Of a stretch of DNA of 64,000 bases, positions 25,523-35,300 are shown piece after piece (position 1 is the stretch's first letter; each line of letters begins with the position of its first letter). Origin of the DNA: Croceimicrobium sp963977415. Its GTDB lineage: Bacteria > Bacteroidota > Bacteroidia > Flavobacteriales > Schleiferiaceae. The stretch is from NCBI GenBank assembly GCA_963977415.1, contig CAXBOS010000015.1, positions 1 to 64,000 of the forward strand, read 5' to 3'. The notes under the pieces were generated by a model. That model did no database searches, had not been told where the DNA came from, and was given only the letters and a program-made list of their open reading frames with translations. The position numbers were made by a program, and so were the translations under genes.

Positions 25523-26044
25523 ATGGAAGTATTTATAGAGATCTTAAAGTATGCTCTACCTTCTATATTCTTATTGGTACTAACCTATATGATGTTGTCT
25601 AACTTTATGGACAATGAAGAAAAGCGCCGGATGTATTTCCTTAAAAAGGAAACGCAAAAGAGTGCTTTGCCAATTCGGATGTCGGCCTACGAAAGGGTCG
25701 CTCTTTTTTTAGAAAGAATTCACCCTGATCGTCTTTTAATTAGAGTGCCTTCCAAAGGAATCAATGTTCATCAGTATAGAAGTTTATTGGTCGAAAATAT
25801 TCGCATGGAATTCGAGCATAATTTGTCGCAACAAATCTACCTAAGTGATGAAGCATGGGGTTTGGTAGTAAATGCCAAAAGTGCCACAGTAGGAATGATT
25901 AATAATTGGGCGCAGGAAATCGATCCCAAAGCGCCTGCTGCGGAATTCAGTCGATTGATTCTTGAAAAAGTAATGGAAATGGATTCCTTTCCTACTAAGA
26001 AAGCGGTTAGATACTTAAAAGGAGAAATTAGAAGTAATTTCTAA
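25523..26044 (+). CDS. Conserved hypothetical membrane-anchored protein
   Basis: Function unknown. The 173-residue protein starts with one membrane helix (IEILKYALPSIFLLVLTYMML), followed by a cytosolic, charged, mostly helical domain with RMSAYERVALFLERIHPDRLLIRV and ENIRMEFEHNLSQQIYLSDEAW. It resembles a conserved hypothetical family I have seen beside aminotransferase genes in Bacteroidota genomes, but I cannot name it with certainty. It is divergent from the aminotransferase (95 bp between). Confidence 0.75.
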   Translation: MEVFIEILKYALPSIFLLVLTYMMLSNFMDNEEKRRMYFLKKETQKSALPIRMSAYERVALFLERIHPDRLLIRVPSKGINVHQYRSLLVENIRMEFEHNLSQQIYLSDEAWGLVVNAKSATVGMINNWAQEIDPKAPAAEFSRLILEKVMEMDSFPTKKAVRYLKGEIRSNF

Positions 26045-26150
26045 AAGTCGCTAAGCTGTGGTTCATTTATAGCCTTACACGACTTTGAATTCAATTAGTG
26101 AATGTGGCTTAATAAGCTATTTAACGTGAGTTCAACTATAAATTAAAGCC

Positions 26151-26240
26151 TAAGATTTTTAATAATTAGAAAAGTCAAGTCTAGATCGTTTAGCTGTAGG
26201 TGGCTGTGGTAAATGAACTAGGTGCAGTGTTTTTACTTTT
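26151..26240. repeat. Dispersed hairpin element, copy B
   Basis: Related to the element at 18762: TCTAGATCGT, CTGTA and AAATGAACTA occur in the same order and spacing (26169-26220 against 18780-18831, 39 of 52 bases identical by my count). The arms AAAAGT (26170-26175) and ACTTTT (26235-26240) keep a shorter stem. As in copy A, it lies on the same strand after a plus-strand gene (25523-26044). Most differences are A/G exchanges. Confidence 0.65.
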
Positions 26241-26247
26241 GTTGGAA

Positions 26248-26360
26248 ACTCCTTTTAGCCCCTTCTTAAAAAGCGGCTTTCCATACCTCGGTATATCACA
26301 ATAGCCCGCTATTGCATCGATGCCTCGGCTTGAAATCCATTATTTAGAAGGGGTCGGAGT
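26248..26360. repeat. Imperfect inverted repeat in the 524-bp gap
   Basis: ACTCC...CCCCTTCT (26248-26266) faces AGAAGGGG..GGAGT (26346-26360), enclosing CAATAG-cccg-CTATTG and ATACC-TC-GGTAT hairpins. No gene is seen from 26045 to 26568 apart from the element copy at 26151 and the meaB remnant at 26384. The inner part shows weak similarity to bases 18860-18925 behind copy A. Confidence 0.5.
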
Positions 26361-26383
26361 CCCAATTTCATATCGAACTTACT

Positions 26384-26513
26384 TTATTTAGCTCCACCCA
26401 AACAAACTTCTAGCAAATTCCGCGCAGCCAAGCCTGGATCTAAATTCTGGGCTCTTATCTCCACTAAATATCCCTGATGACTTTTTAAAGTCATGGTCAG
26501 AAAAGTATTCAGA
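26384..26513 (-). pseudogene. Remnant of a second meaB 3' end
   Basis: On the minus strand this codes for YLVEIRAQNLDPGLAARNLL and then EVCLGGAK and a stop, 24 of 29 residues identical to the end of the intact MeaB at 27310 (ending ELLNVCLGGIK). A little further upstream, SEY...DHDFK matches the EYLEGLPDFKS region, with a frame break in the A-run near 26481-26487. By my count 65 of the last 87 bases match, with 16 of 22 differences at third codon positions: the fragment came from a gene under selection and not from a recent copy of the neighbour. No full-length start is present. The outer-membrane gene at 26569 lies between the two tails. Confidence 0.85.
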
Positions 26514-26568
26514 AAGGCTGAAAGGTGAAATTGAAAATCTAAAGCTATAATTGGTAGTCGAACTCACT

Positions 26569-27285
26569 TTAAAAATAAATACCTATCGACAATCCCGAGC
26601 GAAAACCCAAGTCTCGTAAGCCGTCAAGTTCTTCTATACTCTCACCATCACTTTGGAACAGAGTACTTAGCTTTTCATTAATTGTAAACCCTCTTCCCGT
26701 CCAAAGGCTTATAAAAAAGTTGGAATTGCTATATAAATTAACGCCAAAGGTTAATCCCAAACTACTGCCTGTGTAGTCGGCAATATGTTTCATTTTGTAT
26801 TCGGAAAAGGGAGGGCTTTGCTTGTTATCGAAATGAAGATCTGTTTCTGCAGCTTCATAAACTTGCTGGTACATGAAATAAGCGCCAATAAAGTAGGAGG
26901 AAATCCAATTTTTCCTTTTCGAACGGCCGAGAATATAGCGGTATTCTGGACTAATGGAAAAGCCTTGGTTGAAGGTAGTTTCGATTAATTTTCCAGAACC
27001 GAGACTTGCATCTATGCGCTTTATCTCGGAGTTGATGAAGTTAAAAGTGAGAAGTGCTTGTGATTTGTCTGTAACACTGAAGATTACATTGCCGCCATAT
27101 TCCCCAATTATACTCGTCAGTGCATTGACACTAATCATAACGGGACTTATGGCCGTATCCATCTCGAATCTCCTTTTTTCTTGCGCTTTTAAACTAAAAA
27201 ATGAGGGAAGAATCAAAACGCTTAAGAAGAGTTTTACCAAGTTGTTTTGTAGGCTGATTGCTTGCATGGTTTTATTTTTTTTCAA
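26569..27285 (-). CDS. Outer-membrane beta-barrel protein, unknown function
   Basis: Not recognised beyond fold. The 238-residue protein has a signal peptide (hydrophobic NNLVKLFLSVLILPSFFSL, likely cleaved at LKAQ, near residue 35) and a mature part of alternating strands (VIFSVTDKSQALLTFNFI, FSISPEYRYIL, SSYFIGAYFMYQQV, SSLGLTFGVNLYS, FFISLWTGRGF) ending IGIYF, typical of an 8-stranded or similar small outer-membrane barrel. It lies between the intact meaB and a remnant tail of another meaB, so it probably arrived with an insertion or recombination event. A second start six codons inside is possible. Confidence 0.7.
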   Translation of the reverse strand: MKKNKTMQAISLQNNLVKLFLSVLILPSFFSLKAQEKRRFEMDTAISPVMISVNALTSIIGEYGGNVIFSVTDKSQALLTFNFINSEIKRIDASLGSGKLIETTFNQGFSISPEYRYILGRSKRKNWISSYFIGAYFMYQQVYEAAETDLHFDNKQSPPFSEYKMKHIADYTGSSLGLTFGVNLYSNSNFFISLWTGRGFTINEKLSTLFQSDGESIEELDGLRDLGFRSGLSIGIYF

Positions 27286-27309
27286 ACTTATGCAAACTTT
27301 AAAATAACC

Positions 27310-28338
27310 CTACTTTATACCGCCCAAACAAACGTTTAATAATTCACGTGCCGCTAAGCCGGGGTCTAAATTTTGGGCTCTGATCTCCGCTAAATAGTTT
27401 TGGTAATAGCTTTTGAAATCGGGGAGGCCTTCTAAGTATTCGAAGAGGTGATCGCTTATTTGTTGATCAAACCAACTGACCGCCTGTTCACTGCGGTTTT
27501 TAAGAAAGTGGCCTTTCAGTTTTTGTTGTCTTTCAAATTTTAAAATATGCTCCCATATTTTTTCGAGTCCATCTCCTTTAAGGGCCGAACAGCTATCCAC
27601 TACTGGTATCCACTCGTTTTGATTAGGAGGGAAGAGGTGGAGGGCGCGTTTATACTCGCCCATGGCCAGACGCACTTTGGGGTCTTTGGGGTCGTCGGCC
27701 TTGTTTATAAGGAGTAAATCAGCCATTTCCATTATACCGCGTTTTATGCCTTGTAACTCATCTCCCGCCCCAGGGAGCATTAACAGCATAAAGAAGTCGA
27801 CCATGTTTTTTACCGCCGTCTCACTTTGGCCCACGCCTACGGTTTCTACTAAAATGATGTCGTAACCCGCAGCTTCGCACAAAATTATCGCTTCCCTCGT
27901 TTTACGCGCTACTCCGCCCAAAGAGCCTGCCGATGGGGAAGGACGAATAAAGGCATTTTGGTTTTGTGAGAGCTGCTCCATCCGGGTTTTGTCGCCCAAA
28001 ATGCTGCCTCTAGTTTTGGAGCTGCTGGGGTCGATGGCTAAGACTGCTAGCTTTTTTCCTTCTTTAATTAAATACTCGCCAAAGGCTTCAATAAAAGTAG
28101 ACTTCCCTACTCCAGGTACTCCCGTTATGCCGATACGAAGCGACTGTCCGCTTTTAGGTAAACAGTTTTGTACTAGCTTTTCCGCTTGCGCGCGATGGGC
28201 AGTTAAACGGCTTTCGGCGAGGGTTAAAGCCTGACTTAAACTAGCACGATCGCCCGCGAGAATGCCTTGCTCTAATTCGGCAATGCTCTTAACTTGGCGC
28301 TTTTTGCGTAAGCTTAAATTAGGATTAATCGAGTCCAA
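27310..28338 (-). CDS. meaB: Methylmalonyl-CoA mutase-associated GTPase MeaB
   Basis: A G3E P-loop GTPase that loads cobalamin into methylmalonyl-CoA mutase and protects the active enzyme (also called ArgK). The 342-residue protein has GITGVPGVGKSTF (Walker A) near residue 72, LAIDPSSSKTRGSILGDKTRM (base and Mg region), VETVGVGQSE (Asp/Glu and switch region) and LLINKADDP, the NKxD base-recognition motif. The C-terminal dimerisation arm is complete and ends ELLNVCLGGIK. It closes a tight operon with mutA, mutB and ybaB, 5 bp behind ybaB. Confidence 0.96.
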   Translation of the reverse strand: MDSINPNLSLRKKRQVKSIAELEQGILAGDRASLSQALTLAESRLTAHRAQAEKLVQNCLPKSGQSLRIGITGVPGVGKSTFIEAFGEYLIKEGKKLAVLAIDPSSSKTRGSILGDKTRMEQLSQNQNAFIRPSPSAGSLGGVARKTREAIILCEAAGYDIILVETVGVGQSETAVKNMVDFFMLLMLPGAGDELQGIKRGIMEMADLLLINKADDPKDPKVRLAMGEYKRALHLFPPNQNEWIPVVDSCSALKGDGLEKIWEHILKFERQQKLKGHFLKNRSEQAVSWFDQQISDHLFEYLEGLPDFKSYYQNYLAEIRAQNLDPGLAARELLNVCLGGIK

Positions 28339-28343
28339 GGCAA

Positions 28344-28643
28344 TTATTTAAACATGGATGTTGCCATCGATTGCATTTCTCGATCGTTTACTGCTTGGGC
28401 TTTTTCTAAAGCACGATTTAAAAGAAGCACCAGTTTATCGCCCAGCTCTTCGCCGTCTTTTAATAAGTCTTCTGCAATAAGGATGTCTTTAATTTCCTTG
28501 TTGCCATTCACAATTACCGATAAACCTTTACTTTCTTCCTTCAATTCGATCTGCGCTAAGCGCTGCTTCATCGCTTTCGATTCTTTCTGGGCTTCCTGTA
28601 GTTTGCCCATCATCTCTTTCATATCTCCTAGTTTCCCGAACAT
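28344..28643 (-). CDS. ybaB: YbaB/EbfC-family nucleoid-associated protein
   Basis: A small (99-residue) DNA-binding dimer of the YbaB/EbfC family. It starts MFGKLGDMKEMMGKLQEAQKE, the characteristic N-terminal helix, and has a central beta-hairpin region (LSVIVNGNKEIKDILI) and a C-terminal helix (LLNRALEKAQAVNDREMQSM). YbaB usually sits with dnaX and recR; here it is inserted between mutB (6-bp gap) and meaB (5-bp gap), so it is made with the mutase. Whether this is a functional link is unknown; the identity of the protein itself is clear. Confidence 0.9.
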   Translation of the reverse strand: MFGKLGDMKEMMGKLQEAQKESKAMKQRLAQIELKEESKGLSVIVNGNKEIKDILIAEDLLKDGEELGDKLVLLLNRALEKAQAVNDREMQSMATSMFK

Positions 28644-28649
28644 AATTTT

Positions 28650-30776
28650 CTATTTATCGTCAATCATTGCTTCCAAAATCTTTGCAGCCGCATCGGCAAT
28701 CACGGTACCAGGACCGAACACGCCAATTACTCCCGCATCAAAGAGAAATTTATAATCATTAGGCGGAATTACTCCCCCCGCAATTACCATAATATCTTCT
28801 CTGCCTAGGGCTTTTAATTCCGCGATTACCTGCGGTACCAAAGTTTTATGTCCCGCTGCTAAGGAGGAAACCCCTAAAATATGAACATCGTTTTCTACTG
28901 CTTGTTTAGCCGCTTCCGCAGGAGTTTGGAAAAGCGGTCCGATATCGACATCAAAGCCTAAGTCGGCAAAAGAAGTTGCTACCACTTTTGCCCCGCGATC
29001 GTGACCATCTTGCCCCATTTTGGCAATCATAATACGCGGACGGCGACCTTCCAATTCTTCAAACTTATCCGCTAAAGCCTGCGCTTTACCAAATTTTTCG
29101 TCTTGTTTCATTTCTTTACTGTAAACCCCCGAAATAGAGCGAATAGTGGCCTTGTAGCGACCAAATACATTTTCCAGGGCCATGCTAATTTCACCTAAAG
29201 TAGCGCGTTCACGGGTCGCTTCAATCGCTAAGGCTAGAAGATTTCCTTCCCCGGCAGCGGCTTTCTCTAGGGCGGCTAATTTTTCGGCCACGCGTTCGGA
29301 ATTGCGCTCTTTCTTAATCTTGGCAATACTTTCTAATTGTTGACGACGCACTTCGGCATTATCGACTTCTAGTAGTTCCATTTCTTCATCCTTCTCGTTG
29401 CGGTAGGCGTTAACCCCCACAATAATCTCCTTACCCGAGTCAATACGTGCTTGCTTTTTAGCTGCTGCTTCTTCGATACGCATCTTAGGAATACCGGTTT
29501 CAATGGCTTTGGCCATTCCGCCTAGTTCTTCCACTTCTTCAATTAATTCCCAAGCTTTATGGGCAATTTGATTGGTTAGGTATTCTACATACCACGCGCC
29601 TCCCCAAGGATCAGCACTGCGATTAATGCCTAATTCATCTTGCAAAATTAATTGCGTATTACGGGCAATACGGGCCGAAAAATCGGTTGGTAAAGCGATC
29701 GCTTCATCGAGAGAGTTGGTATGCAAACTTTGGGTTCCGCCAAAAGCTGCGGCCATGGCTTCAATAGTGGTGCGCGCCACATTATTAAAAGGATCTTGCT
29801 CGGTTAAACTATAACCCGAGGTTTGACTGTGCGTGCGCAAAGCCATGGATTTCGGGTTGCTAGGATTAAACTGCTTTACAATTTTAGACCATAACATTCG
29901 TGCCGCACGCATTTTAGCAATCTCCATAAAATGGTTCATGCCAATTCCCCAGAAAAAGGAAAGTCGCGGTGCGAAATCGTCAATGGCCAGACCGGCTTTT
30001 AATCCTGTACGAATATATTCAAGACCATCGGCCAAAGTGTAAGCCAATTCAATATCGGCAGTAGCTCCCGCTTCGTGCATGTGATAGCCACTAATGGAAA
30101 TGCTATTGAAACGTGGCATCTTGTGCGAAGTGTATTCAAAAATATCAGCGATAATTCGCATCGAAGGTAGAGGCGGGTAGATATAAGTATTACGCACCAT
30201 AAACTCCTTCAGGATATCGTTTTGAATGGTTCCCGAAAGTAAATCGGCGCTAACACCTTGTTCTTCCGCGGCCACAATAAAAAAGGCCATAATGGGAATT
30301 ACGGCGCCATTCATAGTCATGGAAACCGACATTTTATCCAGTGGAATCTGGTCGAAGAGCACCTTCATGTCTTCCACCGTATCGATGGCAACGCCCGCCT
30401 TTCCTACATCGCCTACCACGCGTTCATGGTCCGAATCGTAACCACGATGCGTAGCTAAATCGAAAGCTACGGATAGTCCTTTTTGCCCCGCGGCCAAATT
30501 GCGTCGGTAAAAGGCATTGGATTCTTCGGCGGTACTAAAACCCGCATATTGACGAATGGTCCATGGGCGGATGGTATACATGCTGCTGTAAGGTCCACGC
30601 AAATAGGGCGGTAAGCCTGCGATATATTGTAAGTGTTTTACTTTTGATAAGTCCTTGGCATTGAATAAGCTAGGAATCTCTAATCCTTCTGGCGATTGCC
30701 AGAAATGTCTATTGTTTTCTGCAACAGCTTTGGCCTCGGGTCCTTGGTAGTCTTCTGAAAAGTTAAAGCGTGGCAT
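28650..30776 (-). CDS. mutB: Methylmalonyl-CoA mutase large (alpha) subunit
   Basis: Cobalamin-dependent isomerase interconverting (R)-methylmalonyl-CoA and succinyl-CoA in propionate metabolism. The 708-residue subunit has the TIM barrel (FSTAEESNAFYRRNLAAGQKGLSVAFDLATHRGYDSDHERVVGDVGKAGVA region near residue 80-130, ending with SMTMNGAVIPIMA), the substrate loop region ALRTHSQTSGYSLTEQDP and the C-terminal B12-binding domain with the cobalt-ligand motif DGHDRGAKVVATSFADLGFD near residue 605. The length is the normal size of the catalytic subunit. It starts 4 bp after mutA ends, in the operon mutA-mutB-ybaB-meaB. Confidence 0.97.
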   Translation of the reverse strand: MPRFNFSEDYQGPEAKAVAENNRHFWQSPEGLEIPSLFNAKDLSKVKHLQYIAGLPPYLRGPYSSMYTIRPWTIRQYAGFSTAEESNAFYRRNLAAGQKGLSVAFDLATHRGYDSDHERVVGDVGKAGVAIDTVEDMKVLFDQIPLDKMSVSMTMNGAVIPIMAFFIVAAEEQGVSADLLSGTIQNDILKEFMVRNTYIYPPLPSMRIIADIFEYTSHKMPRFNSISISGYHMHEAGATADIELAYTLADGLEYIRTGLKAGLAIDDFAPRLSFFWGIGMNHFMEIAKMRAARMLWSKIVKQFNPSNPKSMALRTHSQTSGYSLTEQDPFNNVARTTIEAMAAAFGGTQSLHTNSLDEAIALPTDFSARIARNTQLILQDELGINRSADPWGGAWYVEYLTNQIAHKAWELIEEVEELGGMAKAIETGIPKMRIEEAAAKKQARIDSGKEIIVGVNAYRNEKDEEMELLEVDNAEVRRQQLESIAKIKKERNSERVAEKLAALEKAAAGEGNLLALAIEATRERATLGEISMALENVFGRYKATIRSISGVYSKEMKQDEKFGKAQALADKFEELEGRRPRIMIAKMGQDGHDRGAKVVATSFADLGFDVDIGPLFQTPAEAAKQAVENDVHILGVSSLAAGHKTLVPQVIAELKALGREDIMVIAGGVIPPNDYKFLFDAGVIGVFGPGTVIADAAAKILEAMIDDK

Positions 30777-30780
30777 AGTC

Positions 30781-32187
30781 TTAATTTTGAATTTGGCTAA
30801 TTTGTTGGCTTTCTAAAGCGGCACTTAATCGCTTAGCCACTAGTGCTTCTACAAAAGTGTTTGGCTTTTTATCGCTTTCGCTAGATGGGTTCTCTATTGA
30901 AAATTCGCCCTTTTCATTAGCATTGAAATATTTATTGGCGCCTACTAAAATCAAGTCACCACTGTCAAATAAGGCTTGTTGTTTATCCGCTTGCGCAGAC
31001 ACGCTCTTTTGAATAAAACCGTTTTCTAAGGCCGATAAATAGCCGCCTTGCGCTTCGATTTCTTTAAAAAACTGCCAAGCTTTTTGAGCGATATCTTCAG
31101 TTAAGTTCTCAATAAAATAGGCACCTCTGGCCATGTCGCGCACTTGATGAAAATGACTTTCGTGCTGTAAAATGGACAATTGATTTAAAGAAAGTCTTTT
31201 ACTGAAAAAGCCCGGTTCTTGGTAAGTGAGATCAAATTCCTTTACATTAACTTCCGTTGCTCCACCAATAATGGCCGCCATGGCTTCGGCAGTACTGCGA
31301 ATTAAATTATTGTAGCGGTCGAATTTGGTTTTATTACGCATGCTGGTTTCGGCGTAAATGCGCACTTCTTCTGGTTTTAGACCAAGTTCTTTTTGCATCT
31401 GTTGCCATATCCGCCGAAAGGCGCGAATTTTTGAAATCTCGGCGAAATAATCGGAGCCAATGGCAAAATTTACCCAAAAGCCACGGGTGGATTTCAAGTC
31501 TAATTTGTAGATGTATTCATAGGCCATGGCTAAGGCAATGCCTAACTGCTGACTGTGATTGGCACCGGCATTTTCAGCGTGGTTTACATTTATGCAAACA
31601 CTGCGCATACCCGCGAAATTATGCTCTTGGAGCGTTTTCAACTGGGCCATGTCTTCCGTTTCCGACTGAAACCAATTGCCGGTTCGGGCTAAGTTTTCCA
31701 AGGGGTCGAAATTTATACTGCCTTCTAATTCAGCCTCTTCTAGGCCGCGATCTTTTACTAAGTCTTTTAATTGCTGACTAATTTCTTTTAGCCCAGCAGC
31801 AAGAACCAAGTTTAAACAGATGTACTGAATTTCAATATTTTCTAATAAGGCCTTTAGGTTTTCTGTCCCTTTCAGGTAAAAGATTAACGAAGTGGCTCCG
31901 CGATTTAAAAAGTTTAAGGCTTCAGCATTGGCGCTCTTTTCGTCGTGCACCACAATTTCGTGGACAATATCCCATTTGGGGTGTTCCTTTAAAGGCTGAT
32001 TTTTTAAGTCTAGCCCTTCGCTAGTATATAGAGGGCGAATGGTATTACCATTCGCATCGGTTTTAAGGAGGTCGGTAAAGGCCTTGCCCTTTAAGTCTTT
32101 TTCAATTTTCACCTGCCAGTCGCTTTCGCTGTGAGGAGGAAATTCTGAGAAAAGATCGCTGTGAGCCATATTTGAGAGATTTAACAC
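30781..32187 (-). CDS. mutA: Methylmalonyl-CoA mutase small (beta) subunit
   Basis: The beta subunit of the heterodimeric mutase. At 468 residues it keeps a mutase TIM barrel (for example SQQLGIALAMAYEYI, IRAFRRIWQQM, RIYAETSMRNKTKFDRYNNLIRSTAEAMAAIIGG) but no DxHxxG motif and only a short remnant where the B12-binding domain would be, so it cannot bind cobalamin itself and is the non-catalytic partner. The start MLNLSNMAHSDLFSEFPP could be MAHSDLF six codons in. It leads the operon with mutB, ybaB and meaB. Confidence 0.95.
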   Translation of the reverse strand: MLNLSNMAHSDLFSEFPPHSESDWQVKIEKDLKGKAFTDLLKTDANGNTIRPLYTSEGLDLKNQPLKEHPKWDIVHEIVVHDEKSANAEALNFLNRGATSLIFYLKGTENLKALLENIEIQYICLNLVLAAGLKEISQQLKDLVKDRGLEEAELEGSINFDPLENLARTGNWFQSETEDMAQLKTLQEHNFAGMRSVCINVNHAENAGANHSQQLGIALAMAYEYIYKLDLKSTRGFWVNFAIGSDYFAEISKIRAFRRIWQQMQKELGLKPEEVRIYAETSMRNKTKFDRYNNLIRSTAEAMAAIIGGATEVNVKEFDLTYQEPGFFSKRLSLNQLSILQHESHFHQVRDMARGAYFIENLTEDIAQKAWQFFKEIEAQGGYLSALENGFIQKSVSAQADKQQALFDSGDLILVGANKYFNANEKGEFSIENPSSESDKKPNTFVEALVAKRLSAALESQQISQIQN

Positions 32188-32286
32188 AAAGGTCTTAAAA
32201 ATACGGCTATTTTCGGGAGATTTGGTGCTTGAATCGTGCTAAATTGGGATAGCTACTTAATGCAGAAAGGACTAATATATTTGACC

Positions 32287-32316
32287 AAAAAAAAGCTGCC
32301 TTGTGGGGCAGCTTTT
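32287..32316 (-). terminator. Terminator of the sortilin-like gene
   Basis: AAAAGCTGCC and GGCAGCTTTT pair around a 6-nt loop, and the minus strand continues into a run of eight T. It lies between the end of the BNR-repeat gene (32341) and mutA. Confidence 0.88.
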
Positions 32317-32340
32317 AATCTAATAATTCAACTTCTTAAA

Positions 32341-35300
32341 TTATTTTTCCCATTGGATTAATTCGATGTCGCTGTTTAAGATTTCTTTGTTTAAGATCTT
32401 CAATTCTTCTTTTTGTATTTCCCAAAGTTTCACCTGACTTTGGATTTCAGCCTCTAGTTCTGCTTTTACGCTATACATGCTAGCGGTTGGTTCATTAAAG
32501 CCAATCGAAGCTAAAGCGCCTAAGTGACCGTATTTATTATTAAGGCGAATGGGGTAATTCAAGGGGTCTTGCGGACTGCGATTTTGCGTTTGATAAAGGG
32601 CTTTTTCAATTTCTTCTCCCTTTTTAATCTGCTCTTTTATACTGGCTATTAGACTTGTGTCTGCGCATCTGCCCACGAGCGAATTTAGATCTGAACGTAC
32701 TTTTCTTATTTCTAAAATCAATTCGTTCATTTGGGCCATCCCTTCTTTAATTTCGTGTAGGTATTGATGCTGCTTGGCTAAGCCGTTTTCGTCGGTGCTT
32801 ACGCGTGGGTCGAGGATAATGTCGAATTCTTGCGCAAAGGATTTATCGCCTACTTTCAATTCTACTTTATACTTTCCAGGTAAAACATAAGGACCTTCCC
32901 GCAATACGTACCAAAGAATCATGTCTTTAATGGGCTCATAACCCGCTTCGCGCATATTCCAAATAAAGCGCTGCGCCCCTTCTTTCGGAATCCAACGATT
33001 GGCTTTGATTTTGGCATCAGAGCTAAAACTACGAACTAACTTTCCAGCGGCATCGTAAAAGCTAAGACTGTAGTTTTCGTTGGCGGTATCCACACTTTTT
33101 AGGTAATAGTTAATGATCACGCCATCGGGATGATTTTCGCCATCGGTTTTTGATTCTCCGCCATAACCTGCTTGCATTAAATAGCTGGGTTTGGGTTGGA
33201 AAAGATGCGCCTCGGTACTGAAATTAGGCTCCATTTCGTAAAGGGGGGAAAGGTCGTCGAGCATCCAGAAGCCTCTGCCTTGAGTGGCGGCAATAAGGTG
33301 ACGATCTTTAATCGCTAAGTCGGTGATAGGCGTAAGCGGGAGGTTCATTTGAAAACGCTGCCATTTTCCCCCCGCATCTACCGAAAGGTATAAACCATTT
33401 TCGGTGCCGGCGAAAAGTAAACCAGCGTGATTAGGGTCGCAACGAATTACACGAGTAAAGTGTTCTCTATGAATTCCTTGGTCAATTCTTTGCCAAGTTT
33501 TCCCGTAGTTTTTACTGTAGAAAAGGTAGGGTTCAAAGTCGCCCCATTTGTAGCGCGTGGCCGCCAAATATAGTCCGCCAGCATTAAAAGGATCGGCTTC
33601 CATACTGTTAATTTGACTAAATTCTTTCAGTCCTTTGGGTGTTACATCTTGCCAAGTTTTGGCACCGTCGCGCGAGATGTGTACTTTGCCATCGTCACTG
33701 CCCGTCCATAAAACCTGCGCATCTAAAAGCGATTCTGCGGCAGCGAAAATGGTGCAATAATATTCTACTGCGGTATTATCTTTGGTAATTGGACCGCCGC
33801 TAGGACCTTGTTTGCTACTGTCGTTGGTGGTTAAATCGGGACTAATCGTTTCCCAGCTTTTCCCTAGATCGGTACTGCGATGCACGTGGTTACTAAAGGT
33901 ATAAAGTACCTCTGAATTGTGCTTAGAAAAGAAAAGGGGATAATTCCACTGAAAACGATATTTCATATTTTCCACCCCGTGCCCTAGCGGGTTATTCGGC
34001 CAAACATTGGTCGCTTGGCGCTGATTGGTTTTGTGATCAAATCGTGCCATGAAACCACCGTATTCGCCGCCAAAAACAATGTCGTTATCCTTCGGGTAAA
34101 TTGCATGATGCCCTGCTTCACCACCGGCCGTTTCTTCCCAGTCTCTTTGGGTAATAAAGCCTTCATCGCTGCGATGTTTTATGCGGATTGAGCTATTGTC
34201 TTGCTGTGCCCCGTAAATGCGAAAAGGGAAACTATCGTCGGTACTCACACGGTAAAATTGTGCGGTAGGCTGATTGTAATAGCTGGTCCAGTTTTCACCA
34301 GCATCGAAACTAACTTGGGCACCACCATCGTCGCCAATAATCATGCGCTCAGGAGCAGATGGATCGATCCATAAATCGTGGTGATCGCCGTGAGGAGCAT
34401 TGTATTTAGAGAATGTTTTACCACCGTCTTTGGAATGATGGTAGCGCACATTCATTACATAAAGCTGGTCAATATCAGTAGGGTGGGCGTAAATACGGGT
34501 GTAATACCAAGCCCTTTGGCGAAGGTCCCTTTCATCGTTTAGCTTGCGCCAAGATGCGCCCCCATCATCACTGCGGTATAAGCCGCCCGCTGATTCATTT
34601 TCTACCATAGCCCAAACCCGTTCGGAGTTTACTGGTGAAACCGCTACGCCAATTATTCCTAATAAACCACTAGGGAAACCCTCTTTGCTGCTTAGTTCTT
34701 CCCAAGTAGCACCTTCGTCGGTACTTTTCCAAAGTTTCGATCCTGCGCCTCCGCTGGAAAGCGAATACGGCGTGCGTCTTACGGTCCAAGTAGACGCGTA
34801 TATAGTGCGGGGATTGTTGGGGTCGAGAACTAAATCGACTGCACCGCTTCCGGCATCACTAAATAGGGAGCGCGTCCAGGTTTTACCGCCATCAATGCTT
34901 TTGTAAACACCGCGTTCTTCGCTGTCTTTATATAGATTTCCTAATGCCGCCACATAAACTAGGTCGGGATTTTTGGGATGAATACGAATGCGGCTAATGT
35001 GTTTACTAGCTTTAAGGCCGATGTGTTGCCAAGTTTTTCCGGCATCACTCGTTTTCCAAATGCCTGAGCCTGAGCTTACGTTGCCACGCACGGTTTCTTC
35101 CCCTTGGCCCACATAAATAATATTTGGATCAGAAGGGCTAACGGTAACGGCACCAATACTACCGCCGAAATAGCCGTCGGAAATATTTTCCCAGCTATTG
35201 CCGGCATCATTACTGCGCCATACACCACCGCCGGTACTGCCAAAGTAAAATAGATTGGCTTTGCCTTCAACACCCGTAACCGCGCAAGATCGTCCTCCCC

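Noticed and set aside
26384..26513. A working short gene with the MeaB tail
   Set aside because: No start codon with a leader, and the frame breaks near 26481-26487; it is a remnant.
31431..31781. 116-residue plus-strand frame inside mutA
   Set aside because: Antisense to a conserved mutase subunit, with unlikely composition (many Cys, Trp, His).
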